This document shows positions 15,104 to 21,282 of a stretch of DNA of 21,282 nt, piece after piece (the first letter of the stretch is position 1; every line of letters begins with the position of its first letter). Where the stretch lies: contig URNI01000023.1 in assembly GCA_900549135.1 (NCBI GenBank), forward strand, positions 1 through 21,282, written 5' to 3'. The notes below the pieces were generated by a model. It was not told the DNA's origin. It was given only the letters and a program-made list of their open reading frames with translations, and searched no databases. The position numbers and the translations under genes were made by a program. The stretch is from an uncultured Collinsella sp. (GTDB lineage: Bacteria > Actinomycetota > Coriobacteriia > Coriobacteriales > Coriobacteriaceae).

Positions 15104-15901
15104 CTAGTCCAGACGTTGGCCATCGGAGCGTACGCGCTCAGTGCCGCGGCCGCTGATCTGGCGGATAACCTCGCCGGCAATCATCTGGCCCATGATGGGC
15201 GGCATAAAGCTGGCGGTTCCCAGCTCGGTGCGCTCGTGGATGTTGGAAGGGTCGCGGGGCTGTGTCTTAACCGATTCCTCGCAGCTAAACAGTACGTGTA
15301 GGCTCTTGATTCCGCGCTTCTTGCATTCTTTGCGCATAATGCGGCTCATGGGGTCACGTACCGTATCGAAGATGTCGGCAAAGCGGAGGCACTCGGGATG
15401 GAGCTTGTTGGCCCCGCCCATGGAGCTAACCAAACGAATGTCGTGGTCCTGAGCATATTTGGCAATGGTGAGCTTGGCCGAGATGGTGTCGATGGCGTCG
15501 ACGACGTAGTCGAGCTTGCCGTCCGTCTGCTCCAAAACGCTCGCGAAGAAATCATCGATGTTGTCGCTCAGCAGGTATTCGGTGCGCTTGATGACGGTAG
15601 CGGTAGGGTTGATGTCGTGAATCATAGCCTCCATGACGTCGACTTTGCGCTTGCCGACGGTGCTGTGAAAGGCGATGGCCTGGCGATTGATATTGCTGGG
15701 CGCGATGATGTCCTTATCCAGAATGACGAAATGACCGATGCCGCCGCGGGCGAGTGCCTCGCAGCAGTTGGAGCCCACGCCTCCGCAGCCGAGCACTAAC
15801 ACCGTAGCATCGGCGAGCTTATCGAGTGCCTCGCGGCCCATGATAATCTCGAGCTTGGTGTCGCGTGTCTCGATGGCGGCTGCGGCAGCGGTTTCGGTCA
15901 T
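15104..15901 (-). CDS. tcdA: tRNA threonylcarbamoyladenosine dehydratase
   Basis: A 265-residue E1-like enzyme of the ThiF/MoeB superfamily, matching TcdA (CsdL). It has the nucleotide loop GCGGVGSN (38-45), an acidic residue after the second strand (LDKD), and SNINRQ (69-74), which binds ATP phosphates. TcdA uses ATP to cyclise t6A in ANN-decoding tRNAs to ct6A. The Ala-rich first ten residues are extra. GGAGG stands before the start on the minus strand. It is followed by the tatD-type gene. MoeB or ThiF would normally sit with cofactor genes, which are absent here, so TcdA is preferred. Confidence 0.88.
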   Translation of the reverse strand: MTETAAAAAIETRDTKLEIIMGREALDKLADATVLVLGCGGVGSNCCEALARGGIGHFVILDKDIIAPSNINRQAIAFHSTVGKRKVDVMEAMIHDINPTATVIKRTEYLLSDNIDDFFASVLEQTDGKLDYVVDAIDTISAKLTIAKYAQDHDIRLVSSMGGANKLHPECLRFADIFDTVRDPMSRIMRKECKKRGIKSLHVLFSCEESVKTQPRDPSNIHERTELGTASFMPPIMGQMIAGEVIRQISGRGTERVRSDGQRLD

Positions 15902-15945
15902 AAATATCCTCCGATGGGGAAGCAGGTCGTGTTTTAGCTATCGCC

Positions 15946-15951
15946 ATTATA
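15946..15951 (-). promoter_or_regulatory. Possible -10 element of the tcdA promoter
   Basis: On the minus strand a perfect TATAAT lies 45 bases upstream of the tcdA start. No good -35 is visible at the right distance, so the call rests on the hexamer and its place in the divergent gap between tcdA and sdpR. Confidence 0.4.
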
Positions 15952-16008
15952 GGTAATCGCCCATAGGTTGCGATGGCGTTTGCTTTGATGTGGTTTGAAG
16001 CATTGCGA

Positions 16009-16032
16009 TTAGATAGTTAGACAAACATCTAA
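16009..16032. promoter_or_regulatory. Probable SdpR operator
   Basis: TTAGAT (16009-16014) is the inverted repeat of ATCTAA (16027-16032), and TTAGA (16017-16021) with TCTAA (16028-16032) forms a tighter dyad. The site covers the -35 of the sdpRI promoter, the expected place for autorepression by an ArsR-type dimer. Confidence 0.55.
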
Positions 16033-16046
16033 ATATCGAGTATAGT
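16018..16046 (+). promoter_or_regulatory. Promoter of sdpR-sdpI
   Basis: TAGACA (16018-16023) and TATAGT (16041-16046) are 17 bases apart, each one base off the housekeeping consensus. Transcription would start near 16053, 28 bases before the sdpR ATG. Confidence 0.7.
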
Positions 16047-16080
16047 GTGCACGTCATGAGAGATGATGAGAGGAGGTCTT

Positions 16081-16359
16081 ATGCCGGGAGAGGGTTTTAA
16101 GGCGCTTGCCGACCCAACGCGACGGCGCATTTTGGAGTTGCTGCGCGAGGGCAATTGCACGGCGGGGGAGCTTGCCGAGCATTTCGATATCAGTAAGCCG
16201 TCGCTGAGCCATCACTTGGCGACGCTCAAAAACGCCGGGTTGGTGACCGACGAACGTCATGGCCAAAACATCGTTTACAGCTTAAACACCACCGTCATGC
16301 AGGACTTGATCGGTTGGTTTATGGGCTTTACAAACACGGAAGGTGATAAGGATGAATAA
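16081..16359 (+). CDS. sdpR: SdpR-like ArsR-family autorepressor
   Basis: A 92-residue winged-helix repressor of the ArsR family. FKALADPTRRRILELL, GELAEHFDISKPSLSHHL and VYSLNTTVMQDL closely follow Bacillus SdpR, and no metal-binding Cys motif is present. In Bacillus, SdpR represses the sdpRI operon and is pulled to the membrane by SdpI when that protein binds the SDP toxin. I chose ATG 16081, which has GAGGAGG before it, over the ATG at 16063, which would include that site. Its stop overlaps the start of sdpI by eight bases, so the pair is translationally coupled. A promoter with an overlapping dyad lies just upstream. Confidence 0.88.
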   Translation: MPGEGFKALADPTRRRILELLREGNCTAGELAEHFDISKPSLSHHLATLKNAGLVTDERHGQNIVYSLNTTVMQDLIGWFMGFTNTEGDKDE

Positions 16360-17056
16360 CGAAAACAAGGGCATTCACCCCACGGGGGTATCGTCGCGCG
16401 TGTGGATTGCGCTGGTCGCTCTGTGCGTCGCCAATGTCGTAGCGCACCTCATGGTGATGCCGAGCTTGCCTGGGCAGATCCCCACGCACTGGGGCGCGAA
16501 CGGCGCCGTCGACGGTTGGGGTCCTAGTTGGATGGCCTCCGCGCTCGGCGTGCTGCCTCTGGCGCTTCTCGCAATGTTCTGCATGGTGCCGCGCATCGAC
16601 CCCAAAGGTGAGGCATATCGAACCTCGGGCAAGTTCTACCAGGGCTTCGTAATCGCCTTCACCTTGTTCATGTGCGCCATAAGCTGGCTGGGAGAGCTTA
16701 CGGTCTGGGGCGTAGTGCCGGCGGTCGGTTCGGTTAACGTGCTGATTTCCGGTGTTGTCGGTTTGCTGTTCATCGGCGTAGGCAACTACTTGCCGCGTGT
16801 GAAGCAGAACTATACGCTCGGTATCAAGACACCCTGGGCGCTTGCCGATCCCGAGAACTGGCGCCGTACGCAGCGTTTTGGCGGCGCCTGCTTTATGGTG
16901 CTGGGTATTGGCCTGATTGTGATGGGCGTGGCAGGCAGCGTGCTTTCGAGTGAAGTCGTCGCCGCGGTGATTGCGGTTCTGGCGTTTGGTTCGGTTGGAG
17001 CCGTCTACGTCTACTCGTATCTGCTGTGGCGCAAATCGCAGCGAGCCGCTCGCTAA
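16352..17056 (+). CDS. sdpI: SdpI-family membrane immunity/signal protein
   Basis: A 234-residue membrane protein with about six hydrophobic segments. The LPGQIPTHWGANGAVDGW stretch is the DUF1648 motif of SdpI proteins, and YTLGIKTPWAL with NWRRTQRFGG is the SdpI C-terminal signature. In Bacillus, SdpI gives immunity to the SDP killing peptide and holds SdpR at the membrane to relieve repression. The ATG at 16352 overlaps sdpR. No sdpA, sdpB or sdpC gene is in this window, so it may protect against toxins from other strains or respond to envelope stress. Confidence 0.88.
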   Translation: MNNENKGIHPTGVSSRVWIALVALCVANVVAHLMVMPSLPGQIPTHWGANGAVDGWGPSWMASALGVLPLALLAMFCMVPRIDPKGEAYRTSGKFYQGFVIAFTLFMCAISWLGELTVWGVVPAVGSVNVLISGVVGLLFIGVGNYLPRVKQNYTLGIKTPWALADPENWRRTQRFGGACFMVLGIGLIVMGVAGSVLSSEVVAAVIAVLAFGSVGAVYVYSYLLWRKSQRAAR

Positions 17057-17091
17057 GGTTGCGGAAAACTAGCGTACGCAGTTCATAGTAT

Positions 17092-17108
17092 GTTCCGGGG
17101 GAACTTTT
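17092..17108 (+). terminator. Short hairpin with T-run after sdpI
   Basis: A 5-bp stem (17092-17096 with 17100-17104) with a GGG loop is followed directly by TTTT. It is weak but lies 35 bases after the sdpI stop, so it may end the sdpRI transcript. Confidence 0.35.
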
Positions 17109-17120
17109 CCCAGGTAGTAT

Positions 17121-17147
17121 TAGGGGGTATGGGCAACCATGCCCCTA
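17121..17147 (+). promoter_or_regulatory. Leader hairpin upstream of ettA, possible attenuator
   Basis: A stem of about 11 pairs (17121-17132 with 17137-17147, G-T pairs or one bulge) capped by a GCAA tetraloop and followed by TTTCGTT, about 95 bases before the ettA start. Leaders of ABC-F genes often carry attenuators. It could equally be a second terminator for sdpRI. Confidence 0.35.
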
Positions 17148-17241
17148 TTTCGTTACGTTTCAGAGCTGGTTTTTCCATTTCGTTTCCACTAAAGCGAAAC
17201 AAGAATAGGAAAACAGCAGGTAGAAAGGATAAAACAGGCAC

Positions 17242-18921
17242 ATGGCGGAGTTTATCTACCAGATGTATCAGGCTCGCAAGGCTCATGGCGACAAGGTGAT
17301 CCTTGACGACGTGACCCTGAGCTTCTACCCCGGTGCCAAGATCGGCGTCGTGGGCCCCAACGGTATGGGCAAGTCGACCCTGCTCAAGATCATGGCCGGC
17401 ATCGAGGAGGTCTCCAACGGCGATGCCAGGCTCACTCCCGGCTACACCGTGGGCATCCTGCAGCAGGAGCCGCCGCTCGACGACGACAAGACCGTCATCG
17501 AGAACGTGCGCATGGCGTTTGGCGACATGATTGCCAAGGTCGATCGCTTCAACAAGATCGGCGAGGAGATGTGCGACCCGGATTGCGACATGGACGCCCT
17601 CATGGCCGAGATGGGCAAGCTCCAGGACGAGATCGACGCCGCTGACGGCTGGGATATCGATTCCAAGCTCGGCCAGGCCATGGACGCCCTGCAGCTGCCC
17701 GATTCTGACATGCCGGTTAATGTGCTTTCCGGCGGCGAGCGCCGCCGCGTGGCCCTGTGCAAGCTGCTGCTCGAGGCTCCCGACCTGCTGCTGCTCGACG
17801 AGCCCACGAACCACCTGGACGCCGAATCGATCCTGTGGCTCGAGCACTTCCTGCACAACTACCAGGGCGCGGTGCTTGCCGTTACGCACGACCGCTACTT
17901 CCTGGATAACGTTGCCGAGTGGATCTGCGAGGTCGACCGTGGCCACCTTTATCCCTACAAGGGCAACTACTCAACGTATCTGGAGACCAAGGCCGCGCGT
18001 ATCGAGGCTCAGGGCAACCGTGACGCCAAGCTCGCCAAGCGCATGGAGGCCGAGCTCGAGTGGGTACGCAGCTCGCCCAAGGCTCGCCAGGCAAAGAACA
18101 AGGCCCGTCTGGCTCGCTACGAGGAGATGGAGGCCGAGGCGCGCGTCAGCCAGAAGCTCGACTGGACCGACATCCGCATCCCTGTGGGCCCGCGTTTGGG
18201 CAACAAGGTGCTCGAGGCCCATCACCTGCACAAGGAGTTCGATGGCCGTGTACTCATCGACGACCTTTCGTTCACCCTGCCGCGCAACGGCATCGTGGGC
18301 GTCATCGGTCCCAACGGTGTCGGTAAGACCACGCTGTTCAAGACGATTGTGGGTCTGGAGCCGCTGACCTCGGGTGAGCTCGAGGTGGGCGAGACCGTCA
18401 AGATTTCTTACGTCGACCAGAACCGTTCCGGCATCGACCCCGATAAGAACCTATGGGAGGTCGTCTCGGACGGCCTGGACCACATGATGGTCGGCGAGAC
18501 CGAGGTTCCGAGCCGCGCTTATGTGGCGAGCTTTGGCTTTAAGGGCCAGGACCAGCAGAAGCGCGCTGGCGTACTCTCCGGTGGCGAGCGCAACCGTCTG
18601 AACTTGGCGCTTACGCTCAAGCAGGGCGGCAACCTGCTGCTCCTCGACGAGCCCACGAACGACCTCGACGTCGAGACGCTGTCCTCGCTCGAAGCGGCGC
18701 TGCTCGAGTTCCCGGGCTGCTCGGTGGTCATTAGCCACGACCGTATGTTCCTTGACCGCGTCGCCACGCACATTCTGGCGTGGGAGGGCACCGACGAGAA
18801 TCCGGGCAACTGGTATTGGTTCGAGGGCAACTTCGAGGCCTATCAGGCCAACCGCATCGAGCGCCTTGGCGAGGACGCAGCCCAGCCGCATCGTATTCAC
18901 CGCAAGCTGACGCGCGATTAG
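17242..18921 (+). CDS. ettA: EttA, ABC-F energy-dependent translational throttle
   Basis: A 559-residue cytosolic ABC-F protein, normal length for EttA, with no membrane segment. The first ATPase has Walker A GPNGMGKST (38-46), signature LSGGERRR (162-169) and Walker B with the catalytic Glu187. An arm lies at about 95-140. The linker that contacts the peptidyl-transferase area (about 265-300, rich in Lys/Arg and with EWVRSSPKARQ) is typical. The second ATPase has GPNGVGKTT (356-364), LSGGERNR (445-452) and Glu470. EttA binds the ribosomal E site and controls the first elongation step according to ATP/ADP. The start is at ATG 17242 behind AAAGGA. A strong terminator follows. Confidence 0.93.
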   Translation: MAEFIYQMYQARKAHGDKVILDDVTLSFYPGAKIGVVGPNGMGKSTLLKIMAGIEEVSNGDARLTPGYTVGILQQEPPLDDDKTVIENVRMAFGDMIAKVDRFNKIGEEMCDPDCDMDALMAEMGKLQDEIDAADGWDIDSKLGQAMDALQLPDSDMPVNVLSGGERRRVALCKLLLEAPDLLLLDEPTNHLDAESILWLEHFLHNYQGAVLAVTHDRYFLDNVAEWICEVDRGHLYPYKGNYSTYLETKAARIEAQGNRDAKLAKRMEAELEWVRSSPKARQAKNKARLARYEEMEAEARVSQKLDWTDIRIPVGPRLGNKVLEAHHLHKEFDGRVLIDDLSFTLPRNGIVGVIGPNGVGKTTLFKTIVGLEPLTSGELEVGETVKISYVDQNRSGIDPDKNLWEVVSDGLDHMMVGETEVPSRAYVASFGFKGQDQQKRAGVLSGGERNRLNLALTLKQGGNLLLLDEPTNDLDVETLSSLEAALLEFPGCSVVISHDRMFLDRVATHILAWEGTDENPGNWYWFEGNFEAYQANRIERLGEDAAQPHRIHRKLTRD

Positions 18922-18944
18922 TCGAGCTCAGGTGACCTAACGAG

Positions 18945-18980
18945 AAAGGGACGATAACCTTGGGGTTATCGTCCCTTTTT
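18945..18980. terminator. Bidirectional terminator between ettA and the unknown gene
   Basis: A 15-bp perfect stem (18945-18959 with 18964-18978) with a 4-base loop, A-rich on the left and TTTTT on the right. It serves ettA on the plus strand and the convergent gene that stops at 18982 on the minus strand. Confidence 0.9.
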
Positions 18981-18981
18981 G

Positions 18982-20289
18982 TTACTTGGTAGAAGGCTCG
19001 ACTTTATCGATGGCCCAGGTGGATCCGAGGCCACCGGTGGTATTGCGGCGGATGCGCACGGCAACCTCGCGGCGCTCGCCGGCCTGCGTGTAGCGCAGGG
19101 GGAAGCTTGCGCGGTTTCGCGCGGCCTCGATGGTACCGCGCTCGCGGGCGATCCAGTAGTACTCGCCGACGATGCCGAGCGTGTCGGCGCCGTAGGGGAG
19201 ATAGGTCGACAGCTGGTGTAGCAATGGGCCGGGGCAGAAGACCTCGGTTGCGAAATCGATGGGGAAGTCCTCGGGGATGGCGGGCGCTACGGGTGCGGGG
19301 GCCGGTACCATCGCCGGTGCGAAGGCCTGCTCATTGACGGGCGTCACCTCGACGACGGGCACGGGTTCGGTGCCGAGCACTGATTCGATGCCCACTTTCG
19401 GCATCGCCGCGGAATCTGCAGTCTCGACGATAGTGGGTGCGTCTGCGGTCGCGGTGTCGAGCTCAACTTGCGGAGCGTTCTCGTTCTCGACGCTCGACTT
19501 TGCCTCGATGGGCGTGGATGCCATGGTGGTGATGCCGGCGTTTGCGTTCTCGGGGTCATAGACGACCGTGAGCGAGATGGCGGGCTGCGGCGTCTCGGGC
19601 CCCGGCGCCGACTCGGTAGCGCCTTGATCGGCGGGCTCGTCGGACTGATCGTCCTCGGCCTCGTTGCCAAAGACATCGCTGTTTTGGAACGCAGGCGTCT
19701 CGGGTTGGTCAGCAGCTTCTTCGGTTGTCGACTCGGGCGCTTCGTTGAACTCCGCAGCGGCTTCCTGCTCGGATATGACTTTGGGATCGGTCGTGGCGGC
19801 GATTTCGGTTTCGGCTTCTGCCGTTACCTCAATAGCGACTTCGATCTCTGTCTCGGGCTCGGGTTCCGGCGCGGCTTCAACCATGGCTTCGGGCTTGGGC
19901 TCGGCGCGCTTAACGTGCTTGGGGCGCACCGCCTTGAGTTCCTTCTCGCCTCGCTTCTTCTTTTTGTAGGACTGCTTGGCGCCCTTGGTGGCCTTGGGCT
20001 TGTCCTCGCCCTTGGCAAGCGCTGCGTCCCATGCCTCGTTGGCGATGACGGTGGCGTACAGGCGGCCGCCCTTAAAGACAGTCAGTTTAATGCAGTCGTC
20101 GAGTTCCTCGAGCAACTCGCGCGTGGACTCGAAGCCCAGGTCATAAGCGGTCATGTCGCCAGCGGCGAGCGCCTCTTCGACCTGCGTCATAAACGTTTGC
20201 TTGCCGCATCCAATCGCATCGCGCAGCAGGCGATACAGATAGATGTGGTTGCCCAGCGAAAGCGTGGGCCTAACTATTATCTTGCTCAT
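18982..20289 (-). CDS. Unknown protein: two conserved-looking ends joined by a long acidic linker
   Basis: A 435-residue protein of unknown function. Residues 1-90 look folded: MSKIIVRPTLSLGNHIYLYR, a helical stretch, then LGFESTRELLEELDD and a short beta hairpin (LTVFKGGRLYATVI). The pattern is reminiscent of the OST-HTH/LOTUS winged helix, but the match is weak. Residues about 95-125 are very Lys/Arg-rich, and about 125-335 are Glu/Ala/Pro/Thr-rich and probably disordered. The last 100 residues (from DFPIDFATEVFCPGP) again look folded, with many aromatics. A basic patch followed by an acidic linker suggests nucleic acid or ribosome contact. ATG 20289 has GAGGAG before it. The longer frame to 20328 is not supported. 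Confidence 0.75.
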   Translation of the reverse strand: MSKIIVRPTLSLGNHIYLYRLLRDAIGCGKQTFMTQVEEALAAGDMTAYDLGFESTRELLEELDDCIKLTVFKGGRLYATVIANEAWDAALAKGEDKPKATKGAKQSYKKKKRGEKELKAVRPKHVKRAEPKPEAMVEAAPEPEPETEIEVAIEVTAEAETEIAATTDPKVISEQEAAAEFNEAPESTTEEAADQPETPAFQNSDVFGNEAEDDQSDEPADQGATESAPGPETPQPAISLTVVYDPENANAGITTMASTPIEAKSSVENENAPQVELDTATADAPTIVETADSAAMPKVGIESVLGTEPVPVVEVTPVNEQAFAPAMVPAPAPVAPAIPEDFPIDFATEVFCPGPLLHQLSTYLPYGADTLGIVGEYYWIARERGTIEAARNRASFPLRYTQAGERREVAVRIRRNTTGGLGSTWAIDKVEPSTK

Positions 20290-20301
20290 GGCAAATCTCC
20301 T

Positions 20302-20317
20302 CTTTACACACGTAAAG
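20302..20317. promoter_or_regulatory. Dyad just before the unknown gene
   Basis: CTTTAC (20302-20307) and GTAAAG (20312-20317) form a perfect dyad with a 4-base spacer, directly upstream of the minus-strand ribosome site. On the minus strand an extended -10 (TGGTAAGAT) lies just before it, so the dyad would fall at or just after the transcription start. Confidence 0.35.
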
Positions 20318-20361
20318 CATCTTACCATCGCATAGCGTTTGCCATGGCGGCGCCCAAGGCA

Positions 20362-20395
20362 AACGGGCGCGAACCGCTGTCGATTCGCGCCCGTT
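20362..20395 (-). terminator. Terminator of the tyrA-like chimera gene
   Basis: A 12-bp perfect stem (20362-20373 with 20384-20395). Read on the minus strand it ends in CCCGTTTG. It lies 31 bases after the stop of the minus-strand gene at 20426. Confidence 0.7.
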
Positions 20396-20425
20396 GTACA
20401 GGTTGCCTATCTGGGGATGCAGCGC

Positions 20426-20842
20426 CTAGTTGCCCGATGTCGTGTCTTGGCTTGAACTGTCAGATGTCGTGCCGGACGCGGTTCCGCTCGAGCTGTTGGT
20501 GTTGCTACTGTCTGCTGCACCCGTTCCCGACGTGGTGTCGCTCGTCTGGCCTCCTGTGTTCGGCTGTGAACCGTCAGTTGTTTGGCTTGAGTCGGTCGTG
20601 TCGGACGGCGTGCCACTGTTTGCCGTAGAGGAATCGGTGCCCTGCGATTGGTTTTGGGTGTTCGAGGACGAATTGGCAGCGGTAGAACTGTCTTGCGTGC
20701 CGTCCGCCTGTGCCTGCTCCAGTTTTGCGCGGGTGCGCATATATGCCATGATCCGGGCATCCGGGCAGGCGCGCTTAATGCCTTTGGCAATGGAACCGCC
20801 GATCAGCCCCAGACCGATAAAACCAAATGTGGTGTCTTTCAT
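20426..20842 (-). CDS. Small chimera: prephenate dehydrogenase-like N-terminus with Ser/Thr-rich tail
   Basis: A 138-residue frame. Residues 1-48 read like the start of prephenate dehydrogenase (TyrA): FGFIGLGLIGGSIAKG is a dinucleotide-binding loop, followed by RACPDARIMAYMRT and KLEQAQADG. From residue 49 to the end the sequence is almost only Ser, Thr, Gly, Asn, Gln, Asp and Ala, with no Lys, Arg or aromatic residue. The codons in the tail vary, so it is not a simple DNA repeat and seems kept at the protein level. AGGAG stands before the ATG, a near-consensus promoter lies upstream and a terminator follows, so it is probably expressed. It lacks the catalytic part of TyrA and cannot be that enzyme. 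Confidence 0.65.
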   Translation of the reverse strand: MKDTTFGFIGLGLIGGSIAKGIKRACPDARIMAYMRTRAKLEQAQADGTQDSSTAANSSSNTQNQSQGTDSSTANSGTPSDTTDSSQTTDGSQPNTGGQTSDTTSGTGAADSSNTNSSSGTASGTTSDSSSQDTTSGN

Positions 20843-20885
20843 ATCAGAATTCTCCTGTCATAGGTTACTTTCAATGCTATCTGCT

Positions 20886-20914
20886 ATTCTATGCTAATCT
20901 GAAAATGTTGTCAA
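20886..20914 (-). promoter_or_regulatory. Strong promoter of the tyrA-like chimera gene
   Basis: On the minus strand TTGACA (20914-20909) and TAGAAT (20891-20886) are 17 bases apart, a nearly perfect housekeeping promoter. Transcription would start near 20879, about 37 bases before the ATG. Confidence 0.8.
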
Positions 20915-20974
20915 TGCTTTATTGCTTTAAACTGCGATAGTATAAATGCCAAAAAGCATTACCGAAAACATGGA

Positions 20975-20990
20975 CGTATCAGACGATACG
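20975..20990. repeat. Short perfect dyad in the divergent gap
   Basis: CGTATC (20975-20980), AGAC, GATACG (20985-20990), in AT-rich DNA between the two divergent promoters. It could be a protein-binding site; no known consensus was recognised. Confidence 0.35.
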
Positions 20991-21023
20991 AAAAAATACA
21001 GAAAAATAATTTGTGCAAATCGT

Positions 21024-21063
21024 ATATTCTACTTGAAATTTTCAAACTTTTTTAGTAGAATAT
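21024..21063. promoter_or_regulatory. Large dyad overlapping the EF-G-like promoter
   Basis: A 10-base perfect inverted repeat (21024-21033 with 21054-21063), and inside it a smaller one (TTGAAA at 21033-21038 with TTTCAA at 21040-21045). The outer right arm contains the -10 and the inner left arm is the -35, so a protein bound here would cover the promoter. Confidence 0.5.
21033..21061 (+). promoter_or_regulatory. Promoter of the EF-G-like gene
   Basis: TTGAAA (21033-21038) and TAGAAT (21056-21061) with a 17-base spacer. The start of transcription would be near 21068, about 33 bases before the ATG. Confidence 0.75.
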
Positions 21064-21100
21064 CTTCATAGACTAAATTTGATGTACAGGAGGGAATTAT

Positions 21101-21282
21101 ATGAACGTTTATGGTACAAAACAGATCCGAAACGTCGTTTTACTTGGTCACGGCGGGGCCGGCAAGACGACGGTTGCAGAAGCGCTTGCCCTGGTAACCG
21201 GAGTCACCAAGCGCATGGGCAAGGTTGCTGACGGTAACACCATCAGTGACTATGACAAGGAAGAAATCAAACGTCAGTTTTC
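21101..21282 (+). CDS. Elongation factor G-like GTPase, N-terminal part only
   Basis: The first 60 codons of a translation GTPase, cut by the window end. The visible part has a P-loop in LLGHGGAGKTT, then EALALVTGV, the MGKVADGNT segment and DYDKEEIKRQFS, all following the EF-G pattern. The loop is GHGGAGKTT rather than the AHIDAGKTT of canonical EF-G, which points to the EF-G-like (second copy) group found in Actinobacteria and Firmicutes. AGGAGGG lies six bases before ATG 21101. The promoter just upstream carries a nested palindrome, so expression may be regulated rather than constitutive. Confidence 0.85.
   Translation, partial: MNVYGTKQIRNVVLLGHGGAGKTTVAEALALVTGVTKRMGKVADGNTISDYDKEEIKRQF

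Noticed and set aside
17083..17946. A 287-codon minus-strand frame
   Set aside because: Antisense to the start of ettA and its leader; the ettA motifs settle the strand.
19468..20628. A 386-codon plus-strand frame rich in Gly and Leu
   Set aside because: It is the antisense image of the acidic linker and runs through a terminator and into the next gene; no ribosome site.
20426..20842. A working prephenate dehydrogenase
   Set aside because: Only the first 48 or so residues are TyrA-like; the catalytic and dimer domains are missing.
1..21282. CRISPR arrays, tRNA or rRNA genes
   Set aside because: No regularly spaced repeats and no cloverleaf or rRNA-like stretch were noticed by eye on either strand.

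Overview
The window looks like a piece of chromosome from a gut actinobacterium of the Coriobacteriia, most like Collinsella. This is inferred from the moderately GC-rich coding style, purine-rich AGGAGG-type ribosome sites and the mix of genes. It was not tested against any database.

Layout. (1) 1-1123: the 3' part of a very GC-rich IS30-type transposase, then 332 bp without a gene that include a large hairpin. (2) 1124-2689: two HAD-superfamily phosphatases separated by a terminator. (3) 2840-3583: a GntR/UTRA repressor whose probable promoter lies inside the preceding terminator hairpin. (4) 3802-14227: ten same-strand, closely spaced genes forming one catabolic locus: a YfcC-type carrier, a YtcJ-like amidohydrolase, FrlC-, FrlB- and FrlD-like enzymes of Amadori-product (fructosamine) breakdown, then after an internal terminator a second, divergent PfkB kinase, an ACMSD-like amidohydrolase, a YjbQ protein, a BtpA/SgcQ protein and an FGGY sugar kinase. 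(5) 14307-15901, minus strand: tcdA and a tatD-type hydrolase. (6) 16081-17056: an sdpR-sdpI pair with a clear promoter/operator. (7) 17242-18921: ettA, an ABC-F translation factor, with a possible attenuator in its leader. (8) 18982-20289, minus strand: an unknown protein with a long acidic linker between two ordered ends. (9) 20426-20842, minus strand: an odd small protein that starts like prephenate dehydrogenase and continues as a Ser/Thr-rich tail. (10) 21101 to the end: the start of an EF-G-like GTPase behind a palindromic promoter.

How the genes work together. The most interesting block is (3)+(4). The kinase FrlD, the deglycase FrlB and the epimerase FrlC point to uptake, phosphorylation and cleavage of a sugar-amine conjugate into glucose 6-phosphate and a free amine, controlled by a GntR/UTRA repressor as in the E. 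coli frl operon. This version differs from the known operon. The carrier is of a different family, and two amidohydrolases have altered metal-ligand motifs. A second five-gene module (PfkB kinase, amidohydrolase, YjbQ, BtpA, FGGY kinase) has no assigned pathway. I propose that it handles a modified or cyclised Amadori compound, or a second sugar product released from it. That is inference. No tRNA, rRNA or CRISPR array was seen.
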